A stretch of DNA of 64,000 bases. It comes from Aquaspirillum sp. LM1 (GTDB lineage Bacteria > Pseudomonadota > Gammaproteobacteria > Burkholderiales > Aquaspirillaceae). Position numbers and translations under genes: made by a program. Positions 54,370 through 63,241 of this stretch are shown here, in pieces. The DNA is taken from contig NZ_CP019509.1 of assembly GCF_002002905.1 (NCBI RefSeq), positions 1,612,001 to 1,676,000 on the forward strand, read 5' to 3'. The notes under the pieces are model-generated. The model searched no databases. It was not told the origin of the DNA and saw only the letters and a program-made list of their open reading frames with translations. Every line of letters begins with the position of its first letter. Position 1 is the first letter of the stretch.

Positions 54370-55557
54370 ATGGCCACTGTAGCCCAGATCAAAGTTCCCG
54401 CCACCTATATCCGGGGCGGCACCAGCAAGGGCGTGTTTTTCCGCCTGCAGGATCTGCCCGAAGCCTGCCAGGTGCCGGGCGCGGCGCGCGACCAGCTGTT
54501 CATGCGCGTGATTGGCAGCCCCGACCCCTACGCCGCCCATATCGACGGCATGGGTGGGGCCACCTCCAGCACCAGCAAGTGCGTGATCCTGTCCAAGTCC
54601 AGCGTGCCCGATCACGATGTGGATTATCTGTACGGCCAGGTGTCGATCGACAAGCCGTTTGTCGATTGGTCGGGCAACTGCGGCAATCTGTCCACCGCCG
54701 CTGGCGCGTTTGCCATCCACGCTGGCCTGATTGATCCGGCCCGTGTGCCCGACAACGGCACCTGCGTGGTGCGTGTCTGGCAGGCGAATATCCAGAAAAC
54801 CATTATCGCCCATGTGCCGGTGACCAACGGTCAGGTGCAGGAAACCGGTGATTTCGAGCTGGACGGGGTCACTTTCCCGGCGGCGGAAATCGTGCTGGAG
54901 TTCATGGACCCGTCCGACGGCGACGACGATGGCGGCTCGATGTTCCCCACCGGCAATCTGGTGGACGATCTGGACGTGCCCGGTGTGGGCACCTTCAAGG
55001 CCACCATGATTACCGCCGGCATCCCGACGGTGTTCGTCAACGCCGCTGACATCGGCTACACCGGCACCGAGCTGCGCGAGCAGATCAACAGCGACCCGGA
55101 AGCGCTCAAGCGCTTTGAAGCCATTCGCGTGGCCGGCGCGCTGCGCATGGGCCTGATCAAGACCCCGGAAGAAGCCGCCACCCGCCAGCACACCCCGAAG
55201 ATTGCCTTTGTTGCCCCGCCCACCACTTATACGGCGTCCAGCGGCAAGACCATCGAAGCGGGTGATGTCGATCTGCTGGTGCGCGCGCTGTCGATGGGCA
55301 AGCTGCACCACGCCATGATGGGCACCGCTGCCGTGGCCATCGGCACCGCTGCCGCCATTCCTGGCACGCTGGTCAACCTGGCGGCTGGCGGCGGCGAACG
55401 CACCGCCGTGCGCTTTGGCCATCCGTCCGGCACCCTGCGCGTGGGCGCAGAAGCCAAGCTGGTGGACGGCAACTGGACGGTGACCAAGGCCATCATGAGC
55501 CGCAGCGCCCGCATTCTGATGGAAGGCTGGGTGCGCGTGCCGGGCGATACGTTCTGA
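54370..55557 (+). CDS. prpF: 2-methylaconitate cis-trans isomerase
   Basis: Isomerises the AcnD product, making the AcnD route complete. 395 residues, DAP-epimerase-like fold. Motifs YIRGGTSKGVFFRLQDLP, DGMGGATSSTSKC, SGNCGNLSTAAGAFA, and GGERTAVRFGHPSG. Strong ribosome site GAGGAGAAAA. Followed by a terminator, so it is the last gene of the operon. Confidence 0.96.
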   Translation: MATVAQIKVPATYIRGGTSKGVFFRLQDLPEACQVPGAARDQLFMRVIGSPDPYAAHIDGMGGATSSTSKCVILSKSSVPDHDVDYLYGQVSIDKPFVDWSGNCGNLSTAAGAFAIHAGLIDPARVPDNGTCVVRVWQANIQKTIIAHVPVTNGQVQETGDFELDGVTFPAAEIVLEFMDPSDGDDDGGSMFPTGNLVDDLDVPGVGTFKATMITAGIPTVFVNAADIGYTGTELREQINSDPEALKRFEAIRVAGALRMGLIKTPEEAATRQHTPKIAFVAPPTTYTASSGKTIEAGDVDLLVRALSMGKLHHAMMGTAAVAIGTAAAIPGTLVNLAAGGGERTAVRFGHPSGTLRVGAEAKLVDGNWTVTKAIMSRSARILMEGWVRVPGDTF

Positions 55558-55625
55558 GCGCGCTGCACTGACGTTTTTGTTTTAACGGGTTTCTTCGTGT
55601 CTGTTGTAAAACCCAGGTGATTGAG

Positions 55626-55650
55626 CCCGGCCTTGTGCCGGGTTTTTTTT
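55626..55650 (+). terminator. Terminator after prpF
   Basis: CCCGGC-CTTGT-GCCGGG (55626-55642) followed by eight T. Closes the prp operon. Confidence 0.92.
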
Positions 55651-55793
55651 ATGTGCCGGGGCATGCCGGCACAGCATATGCCCGCTGCGCTTCACAGCGA
55701 CGCGCCCATGGCGTTCTTCTGCTGCGCCCATCCGGATGCCAGCCCCGTTCCTGTGCCGGAGGTCGTGATCTTTTACGCACAAGGAGCACGCAC

Positions 55794-56672
55794 ATGCAAT
55801 TTAACGACACGGCCAAAAAAACCGCGCTGGACGCGTTTGCCCAGCTTAACGCCCCCGCCAGGGAACAGATGCAGTTCAGTTCGGTGATGTTGCGCAATGG
55901 CCAGTTTACCGGCTCGGGCGTACTGGTGATGGACCGGGACAACCTTCAGGGTATTGTGACCGCCAAGCATAATCTGTGCGTCAAGGCGGGTATTTCCATT
56001 CCGACGCAATGGAGCGACGTTCAGGTCAACGATCTGGTGGTGCAGTTCCTGACTGGCCTGGTGGTGGGCTATGATTTTTCGCCTGGCCTGCCGAATAACA
56101 CCACGCTGCCGCGCACCCTGCACGCCCAGGAGTTGAACAGCCACACCAGCGATATCGAGTTTCGCAATGGCTATGGCCGCTGGGACTATGACCTGATGTT
56201 CATCGCCTTCAAAGACCCTGGCCTGGCAATTCGCCAGTATATGGCCAGCGCGCCTTCGCACCGGATGGCCTATAGCCATAAGGACATGCCGTTTTACCAG
56301 CAGGACATGGTGGGCAAAACGGTGTTTGTCACCGGCTTTGGCGACGTGCTGGCCGGCACGGGGGCGTCACTGAATCTGTCTCACCCCTGGCAGGTGCGCC
56401 ATAGCCGGGTATTTGCCCATCCGCCACAAGTGCTGCGGCACAGCAAGCCGGCGCACTATTTCACCGACGTGCTCAGCCTGGAGGCCAGCGACAGCAGCAG
56501 CAGCGCGCCAGGCGATTCCGGCGGGCCGGTGTGGCATGTGGCGGCCAATGGCAAGGTGTATCTGCTGGGGGTGACGCTGGGGTCAAATTTCCTGTATGAC
56601 AGCCTGCCGCCGGATCAGCCAATCATCAATAATGCGGCCACCTATCTGTTTGCCGGCGGCTATCTGTTTTAA
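55794..56672 (+). CDS. Trypsin-like serine protease without signal peptide
   Basis: 292 residues from the ATG at 55794, with AAGGAG before it. Chymotrypsin-fold triad: His59 in IVTAKHNLCV, Asp133 in WDYDLMFIAF, Ser242 in APGDSGGPVWHV. No N-terminal signal or membrane segment is visible, and no PDZ domain, so it is not a DegP-type protease; it may act in the cytosol or be exported by another route. It follows the prp terminator and has no partner gene. Substrate unknown. Confidence 0.8.
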   Translation: MQFNDTAKKTALDAFAQLNAPAREQMQFSSVMLRNGQFTGSGVLVMDRDNLQGIVTAKHNLCVKAGISIPTQWSDVQVNDLVVQFLTGLVVGYDFSPGLPNNTTLPRTLHAQELNSHTSDIEFRNGYGRWDYDLMFIAFKDPGLAIRQYMASAPSHRMAYSHKDMPFYQQDMVGKTVFVTGFGDVLAGTGASLNLSHPWQVRHSRVFAHPPQVLRHSKPAHYFTDVLSLEASDSSSSAPGDSGGPVWHVAANGKVYLLGVTLGSNFLYDSLPPDQPIINNAATYLFAGGYLF

Positions 56673-56693
56673 GGGCGGGCCGCCAGACAGTAA

Positions 56694-56898
56694 GGACACG
56701 CTGAAAAAACCATCATTCCCGCGCAGCCGGGAATCCAGAGGCATCCACAGCGTGCAGCAGGTGTGTGCGCTCACGACTGCCCCGCCATGCTAAGGCCCCG
56801 ACGGTGCACGATGTGGTCCGGTCTGGGTTCCCGCCTGCGCGGGAACGACACCTGAGGTGAAACTCATGCCGAAAGCGGTCGAGTCGCCAGCCAGCGTG
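56694..56898. repeat. Chimeric A/B repeat
   Basis: Starts with a family A end (GGACACGCTGAAAAAA), then changes into family B interior: palindromes near 56717 and 56828, and GAGGTGAAACTCATGCCGAA. It ends by a decayed family B terminus next to the family A copy at 56903. Confidence 0.5.
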
Positions 56899-56902
56899 CT
56901 AG

Positions 56903-57011
56903 GGAAGCGCTGAAAAAATCGTCATTCCCGCGAAGGCGGGAATCCAGGGTTTTGATTTTGCTGGGTTTTGCTTTTGGCAAAAACGGTTTTTCTGAATAAA
57001 TCAGCGCGTCC
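56903..57011. repeat. Family A element, 109 bp, at the stop codon of the VF530 gene
   Basis: CTAG at 56899-56902 and TTAG at 57012-57015. Ends GGAAGCGCTGAAAAAATC and AATAAATCAGCGCGTCC. On the minus strand the flank reads CTAA, whose TAA is the stop of the VF530-family gene. Confidence 0.8.
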
Positions 57012-57254
57012 TTAGCTGCGCCGCCCCGCGCCCGGCGTTTTCAGCGCGGTATACAGCGCCTCCACTTCCGCGCGCGCCCACGGCGTGCGGCGCAAGAAGG
57101 TCAGGCTGGATTTAATGCTGGGGTTGCTGGTAAAGCAGCGGATATTCACCCGCTGTCCCAGCGCCTCCCAGCCATACTGCGCCACCAGTTCGGTGAGCAA
57201 TGCTTCCAGGGTCACGCCATGCAGCGGGTTATTGTGTTGTTTCGGGTCGGTCAT
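57012..57254 (-). CDS. VF530 family DNA-binding protein
   Basis: 80-residue protein of the VF530/DUF2132 family: [40 protein letters not shown] and [20 protein letters not shown]. Relatives bind DNA; the role is unknown. Its start overlaps the YkgJ-like gene (ATGA). Its stop is inside the target duplication of a family A element. Confidence 0.9.
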   Translation of the reverse strand: MTDPKQHNNPLHGVTLEALLTELVAQYGWEALGQRVNIRCFTSNPSIKSSLTFLRRTPWARAEVEALYTALKTPGAGRRS

Positions 57255-57649
57255 ACGCTTACCTTGCGGCCAGAGTTCGGGTTACGGGTATAGGCGCAAA
57301 AGCCGGGACGCGGGCCGATTTGGGGATGGTTGCGGCAGGTGTCCGGGCGTTCGGCATAAATGGTACACAGGCGGCTGAGCGGGTCCAGATACTGGCAATC
57401 GCCATTGGCGCGCCGGCTTAAGGTAAACACGCTGTATTTGAAGTTGAAATGCTGAATCACCCGCTGTTTTTCCAGCCGCCGGGCAATCTGCTTGATTGGC
57501 TCCTGCAGTTCAAACTCGTCCACCACGCCCATGCGCACCAGATCCGGCAGGCGAACCTCCACCGGCATGCTGCAACAGCTGCCCAGGCAATCGCTGCATA
57601 AGCCGTTTTTGTACTTCACCCAGGTGCCCAGACGCTCGATATCGGCCAC
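57251..57649 (-). CDS. YkgJ family cysteine-cluster protein
   Basis: 132 residues with the CxxCxxxCC pattern (Cys18, Cys21, Cys25, Cys26) and three or four later Cys ([29 protein letters not shown]), a putative metal-binding cluster. The start is GTG at 57649 with AGGA upstream; the nearby ATG is out of frame. Operon with the VF530 gene. Confidence 0.9.
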   Translation of the reverse strand: MADIERLGTWVKYKNGLCSDCLGSCCSMPVEVRLPDLVRMGVVDEFELQEPIKQIARRLEKQRVIQHFNFKYSVFTLSRRANGDCQYLDPLSRLCTIYAERPDTCRNHPQIGPRPGFCAYTRNPNSGRKVSV

Positions 57650-57908
57650 AACCCATCCTTAACGCATTGAATTCAAAAAACTTCCGCCTGTTTGCGGAAA
57701 GCGGGCATTCTACGGACAAGGGCCAGGAGTGGCAAGCAGGGCAAGTGCCCGAACACGCAAGCGCTGTTGGGAAACGCTGAACGCGTCGCCGCTGCCGCAT
57801 GGGCGGGAATCCTGGGTTTTGCTGAATCAATCCGCGCTGTCCTCCCTGCAGCCACCGCCAGCGCTATGGCATACTACACACTTGCAGCCACCCCAAAGAA
57901 CCCACACC
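57650..57908. other. Intergenic region with decayed family A copy
   Basis: A shortened family A copy lies at about 57772-57845 (GGAAACGCTGA, GGGCGGGAATCCTGGGTTTTG, then CTGAATCAATCCGCG). It separates the YkgJ gene from the start of the large interrupted gene and must carry that gene's promoter. Confidence 0.45.
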
Positions 57909-57976
57909 ATGCGCCCTGTCCTCATCACCCTGGCCACCGCCTGGGGGCCGCGTTTTGGCGGCATCAACACCTTTAA

Positions 57977-59201
57977 GGACGCGCTGAAAAAATCAGCATT
58001 TCACCAAAGAAGACCGAAGCGGGCCGCATCGATTCGGCATGAGCGCTTGGGCGAGTAAAAAATGCCTGCTCACCGTCATTTTCGGTCAGTCTTCACCCTG
58101 TCAGGCGGCAAATTTCCTCATTTCCCCCTTTCAGGACGCACCTTGGGTGTTCAGCGCAAACAGTCGCCGCCTGGCCGTCAACAGATTCGCCAACCCAAAA
58201 AGGGTGTGCAGCCGCGCCGTGTTCTTCGCCAGCCCACGGTAGGACACCTTCTTCATGCCAAAGAGGTTCTTGATGATCTTGAACGGATGTTCAACCTTGG
58301 CCCGGATCCTGGCCTTGGCCTGTTCGATCCGCTCCTGCAGTCGTCCGACCGGCGTATCCGGCAACGCCTTGCGCTTGCCCGCACGCATGGCAATTTCCCA
58401 TTCAACCCGCCTGCCCCGGTTCTCTTCCCGCTTCTCAACCCCTTGGTAGCCTGCATCGCCAAAGGCAAGCCGCTCTTCGCCATGCAGCAAGGCATGCGCC
58501 TGGGTAACATCGCTGATGTTGGCTGACGTGGTGACCAGGGTATGCACGATGCCCGTTTCAGCATCCACCCCAATGTGTGCCTTCATGCCGAAGTACCACT
58601 GGTTGCCCTTTTTGGTCTGATGCATTTCAGGATCACGCTCACCGCTTCGATTTTTGGTCGAGGACGGCGCAGCAATGATGGTGGCGTCAACAACCGTGCC
58701 TTCCTTGAGGATCAGGCCCTTCGCGGCCAGTAGGGCGTTGATGGTCTCGAAGATGCGCTCGGTCAGCTGGTGCGTTTCCAGCAGGCGGCGGAACTTGAGC
58801 AGGGTGGTGGCGTCTGGTGCAGACTCCCGCGACAGGTCTATGCCAACAAATCCCCGGATGGCCTGGCTGTCATAGATGGCGTCTTCGATGCCTTCGTCTG
58901 AGAGTCCGAAGCATTGTTGGGCGATGTACATTCGCAGCATCCGCGCTACGCCAATCGGCGGTCGGCCCCGGCCTGTTCCTTTCGGGTAGAACGGCTCAAT
59001 CTGCGCGACCAAGGCGGCCCATGGCGTGACTTTGTTGATTTCGTCAAGAAACCGGTCGCGCCGCGTGACCTTCTTCTTTGTCGCGTATTCCAGTTCGGAA
59101 AAGCTGGCTTGCGTCTTCATGTGACCACCCACGTTCAATGTGCTGATGTTCGCAGATCAGGAGGCTTAGATCCAGCTGTTGGGGAATAAATCAGCGCGTC
59201 C
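57977..59201 (-). mobile_element. IS5-family insertion sequence, likely autonomous partner of family A
   Basis: 1,225 bp with ends GGACGCGCTGA and TCAGCGCGTCC (11-bp perfect inverted repeats), flanked by TTAA at 57973-57976 and 59202-59205, a YTAR target typical of IS5. The left end continues AAAAAATC and the right-end complement continues TTTATTC, exactly as in the two ends of the family A elements. It interrupts the glycosyltransferase-NTPase-TPR gene. Transposase intact. Confidence 0.9.
58131..59120 (-). CDS. IS5-family transposase
   Basis: 329 residues from the ATG at 59120 (MKTQASFSELEYATKKK). DDE transposase of the IS5 subgroup: KEGTVVDATIIAAPSSTKNR with the first Asp, GNQWYFGMKAHIGVDAETG, LAFGDAGYQG with the second Asp, and the C-terminal RAKVEHPFKIIKNLFGMKKV with Glu. 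Full length and intact, so probably active. Confidence 0.95.
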   Translation of the reverse strand: MKTQASFSELEYATKKKVTRRDRFLDEINKVTPWAALVAQIEPFYPKGTGRGRPPIGVARMLRMYIAQQCFGLSDEGIEDAIYDSQAIRGFVGIDLSRESAPDATTLLKFRRLLETHQLTERIFETINALLAAKGLILKEGTVVDATIIAAPSSTKNRSGERDPEMHQTKKGNQWYFGMKAHIGVDAETGIVHTLVTTSANISDVTQAHALLHGEERLAFGDAGYQGVEKREENRGRRVEWEIAMRAGKRKALPDTPVGRLQERIEQAKARIRAKVEHPFKIIKNLFGMKKVSYRGLAKNTARLHTLFGLANLLTARRRLFALNTQGAS

Positions 59202-62145
59202 TTAACACCGAGCTGGTCAAATCCCTGGGCGTCCACCAGGAGCGCGATTTTGACGTGGTGTGCCTGCTGCCGCGCATCACCCCAGAAGACGCGCAAGCGG
59301 CCCAAACCCGCTACGCGCTCACCCTGCTGGGCCTGAACCGCCCAAACGACGAATTCGACCCCACCACGCTGACCGCTGATGTGCAGCAAATACTGACCAC
59401 ACGCGGCTGGCAAGCCCCGGTCTGGCTGGGCCACGACGACAAAACCGGGCCGCTGGCCTTGCAGCTGCGCGACGCGCTGGGCGGCCGCGCCGCGTTGGTG
59501 CATCACATGGCGCATGGCGCGTATCAGGGGTTTAAAAAGGGCAGCAGCGCCAGCGCCGCTGAAAAAGCCGAGCACCAACGGCAACTGTTTTGCCAGGCGG
59601 ATGTGTGCCTGGCAGTGGGGCCACGGCTGCAACGCGAGCTGGAAGACCGGCTGCTAAATGAAGCCAAGCCATACACCGTGCATACGCTGATCCCCGGCCT
59701 GAGCGACCCGGTGGAGCATGGCGTGCATCCCGCTTCGCGCATGCCGTCCTCGTTTACCGGCTTTGTCTCGGGCCGGCTGGACGATGACCGCATCAAGCAA
59801 GGCCGGCTGGCCTTGCACGCATTTGCCCAGGCGGTGGCGGAAGCCCGCGAGCACGATGGCCCACCGGCGCTGGCGCGCTCGCCGCGCATGCGCATGATGG
59901 GCATCGACCCGGCTCAAGAAGACGTGCTACTCGGCCAGGTACAAACCTGGGCAGATGGCATGTTTCAGGTGGATTTGCTGCCCTATAGCGAAGACCGTGC
60001 GCACTATTTTCGTCAGTTGGCAAGCTCCAGTGTGGCGCTGATGCCCTCCTGGCATGAAGGTTTTGGCCTGACCGGCTGGGAAGCCATCGGCGCTGGTGTC
60101 CCGTTGATTCTGGGCAGTAACTCCGGCCTGTGGGAATGGCTGCGCGACACCCTGCATGGCAGCGGCGAAAACCACAGCCTGTTTCCACTACAGATTCGCG
60201 GCCACTATAGCCCCGACGCCAATAGCGAAAACCACCACGAGCAAGACCTGCAAGCGGTGAAGCACGCCCTGCGCCGCCTGGCCAACAACCCCGAGCACGC
60301 CAAACAAGCCGCCCTGCGGTTGCGCGACACCATCCAGCGCGAAGGCTGGGATTGGCGCAAAACCGCCGAGCAATGCATGAACGCGCTGGCCCTGCCCCGC
60401 GCCACCCCACAAACCCAGCCGCCAGCCGTCACGCCCGCGCCCAGCATCGCGCCGCCGCCAGCCACGGCAAGCCTACCCGACTGGCTGCGCCCGCCCGAGG
60501 CGTCGCCATGGCAGCCCGAGCTGGGGCTGGCGCCGTCGCGGCTGCTGCAAGCCGCCAACGCCATTGTGCCGTTTCACTCCGCGCGCCAGCCGCTGCTGGA
60601 TAATCTGCTGGACTGGGCGCGCCGCCCTCAACACCCGGTGCAAGTGCGCCTGTACACCGGCGCGGGCGGCAGCGGCAAAACCCGTCTGGCGCTGGCCGCC
60701 AGCCAACATCTGGCCAAGCAAGGCTGGACCGTGGCCTGGCTGGGCAGCGCCAAGCCCGCCGACTGGCTCGCGCACTGGCAAACCCTGCTGCGCCAGAGCC
60801 AGCCGCTGTGCCTGGTGGTGGATTACGCCGAACACCGCGCCAGCGAGCTGGATGCCCTGCTTAGCGCCGCACACAACGCCCTTGGTCAGCCCAGCATGCA
60901 AGTGCGCGTGCTGCTGCTGGCGCGCAGCGCCCACGGCTGGTGGGCCGACCTCCGCCGCGACAGCCCAGCCGCCGACCTGTTGAACGGCCCCGCTACCGAG
61001 CCAGTGCACACCCTGCCGGATTTGCGCCTGGACAACCAAGACCGCCACGAAGCGTATCAACAGGCGCTGGCCGCCTACGCCCACGCCCAGCGCCGGCCCA
61101 CCCCCAGCCACGCCTTTACCCCACCGCTGGAGCAGGCGCAATACGCCCGCCCGCTTTACTTGCACCTGGCGGCGCTGGCGGCATTGGACAGCCAGCGCGC
61201 CACCCAGGCCAGCAGCCTGCTGGAAAGCCAGCTGCACCGCGAATGGCGCTACTGGAAAACCAGCGGCGCCGACACCCGCCATGACGACTGGGCCGACGCG
61301 CTGGCCTGGCTGGCGCTGGTGGGCGGCGCGCCGCGCGCAAATGCTGAACAGATGCTGAGCACGCTGGGCCTGCCGCACGCCGCCGCCCTGGCCACCCAGC
61401 TGGCGCGCGCCTACCCCGCTGCCCCCGGTACCATCGCCACCCTGCAACCCGACCTGCTGGCGGAAACCCTGCTGGCGCAACGCCTGGCCGGCGAGCGTGG
61501 CCTGGCGCTGCTGCAACAGGCGCTCAGTCAACACCCGGAGGCCGCGCTGGCCACCCTGGGCCGCCTATGCGCCGACACCCGTCGCCCCGCCAGCGCACAC
61601 GACGACCCCGGCTACGCCGCCACCCTGCTGCACGCGCTGCAACACGCCTTCCCCAGCCAAGGCCAAACGCTGATCAACGCCGCCCACGCCAGCGAACCCG
61701 GCCTGGGCCGCTGGCTGGCGCGGGCCTGGGCGGGGCTGGATGATGAGACGCAGCAGCGGTTGAGTGAAAGCTTGCAGTTGCCGGAGTTTTCGGTGTGTTT
61801 GTTGGATTTGCAGGTGGGCTATCGCCAGGCTGCGCTGCGGGCGGCTGGGGAAGATGCAAATGCTCGGGCACAGGCATTGAATAATCTGGCGCTAGCCTTA
61901 AACGCCCAAGGTGGCGCTGAAGCACAACAGCAGGCGCTGGATTATGCCCGTGAGTCCATGGAAATTCGTCGGCAACTGGCCGCCAGCCAAGCGGCAGCCT
62001 ATCTGCCGAATTTGGCCATGTCGCTGAATAACCTGGCTGTCTGGCTCGGTGAACAAGGCGATGCCGAGTCGCGCCGGCAGGCGCTGGCTTATGCCCGTGA
62101 GTCCATGGAAATTCGTCGGCAACTGGCCGCCAGCCAACCGGCAGC

Positions 62146-63129
62146 CTATCTGTCAAGTCCCGCCTGGTTATAAATGCGTTTCTTGAATAATTCAGGTTTT
62201 TTCTTCTGCCATTCCTTCAGCGCCTGAACGGGCGAAAGATGATTGAGCGCACGCTGCGGAATCTGATGATTGTACGTTTTCACATAGCGTTCAAGCGTCG
62301 TTTCCAACTCGGCGGCTGAAGCAAATCGGGTCTGACTCACCACCTCACTGATTCGGCCATTGAAGCGCTCAACCATCCCGTTTGTCTGTGGATGGCGCGG
62401 CGGGCACAGGCGGTGCTCAATGCCCAGCTCCGTGCAGCGAACATCAAAGGCATGCTGCCCGGTTGGCTCACGTTTTTTGCTGGTGAAGCGGTCGGTGAAC
62501 TGGCTGCCGTTGTCGGTGAGCAACCTGACGATCTTCATCGGTGCTGCGCGCTCCAGCCGGTTTAAAAAGTCCACGCTGCTGCGCTCACTTTGATTGGCAT
62601 AGATATGCATGAACACCCAGCGGGTGGCGCGGTCGATGGCCACAAACAGGTAGCGCCGCTCTTTCTCGTCAGGCATCTTCGGTAAGTACTTGATATCCAT
62701 GTGCAGGAAGCCTGGCTCGTAATCCTTGAAGGTTTTGACCGGCGGCTGGACCTGGCCGGCATCAGCCAGCGCCTCGGCTTGCAGTTGACGCAGGTTGGCC
62801 ACGCCATGGCGGCGCAGACAGCGATCCAGCCCAGAGCGCGAGACGTCTGGATTGATGAATTCGCGCACCACCGCGACCAGGTCATCCAGTCCCAGTAGCG
62901 TCAGGCTTCGCAAGGCCACGACAATCGCCTCCTGCGCCGGCGTCAGCGTGGTGCAAAGCTTGTGCGGGCGGTGTGATAAATCCTCCTGGCTATCGCGCTG
63001 CTTCCACTTGCGTGCGGTGGCCACGCTGATGTTGTAGCGTTTTGCCAATTCAAGCAATGATGCTGTTGAGTTCTTGATCTCGGCTCGCGTGCGAGGGGTG
63101 GTTCGGGCCTGGGCGTGGACTTCACTCAT
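62146..63129 (-). CDS. IS481-family transposase
   Basis: 327 residues. N-terminal helix-turn-helix (LLELAKRYNISVATARKWKQ), then the rve catalytic core: FLHMDIKYLPKM, VRLLTDNGSQFT and PQTNGMVERFNGRISE supply the Asp-Asp-Glu triad. Intact. Its stop reaches a few bases past the left inverted repeat into the host gene. Confidence 0.95.
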   Translation of the reverse strand: MSEVHAQARTTPRTRAEIKNSTASLLELAKRYNISVATARKWKQRDSQEDLSHRPHKLCTTLTPAQEAIVVALRSLTLLGLDDLVAVVREFINPDVSRSGLDRCLRRHGVANLRQLQAEALADAGQVQPPVKTFKDYEPGFLHMDIKYLPKMPDEKERRYLFVAIDRATRWVFMHIYANQSERSSVDFLNRLERAAPMKIVRLLTDNGSQFTDRFTSKKREPTGQHAFDVRCTELGIEHRLCPPRHPQTNGMVERFNGRISEVVSQTRFASAAELETTLERYVKTYNHQIPQRALNHLSPVQALKEWQKKKPELFKKRIYNQAGLDR

Positions 63130-63233
63130 GTTGATTGCTCCGCTTTCAATGTCTCAATCAGATCACGCATCAGGTCTCTTGCCAAGAAGAGTGGCCAGCT
63201 ACGAATTGGAATATGATCACACGGGACGCGACA
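62151..63233 (-). mobile_element. IS481-family insertion sequence
   Basis: 1,083 bp. Ends TGTCAAGTCCCG and, reversed, TGTCGCGTCCCG (10 of 12 bases match). A 6-bp target duplication CCTATC lies at 62145-62150 and 63234-63239. One intact transposase gene. It is inserted in the TPR array of the large gene. Confidence 0.92.
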
Positions 63234-63241
63234 CCTATCTA

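Noticed and set aside
57909..58058. Small gene starting at 57909 and running into the IS5 end
   Set aside because: The first 22 residues are the N-terminus of the interrupted glycosyltransferase gene; the rest is IS sequence.
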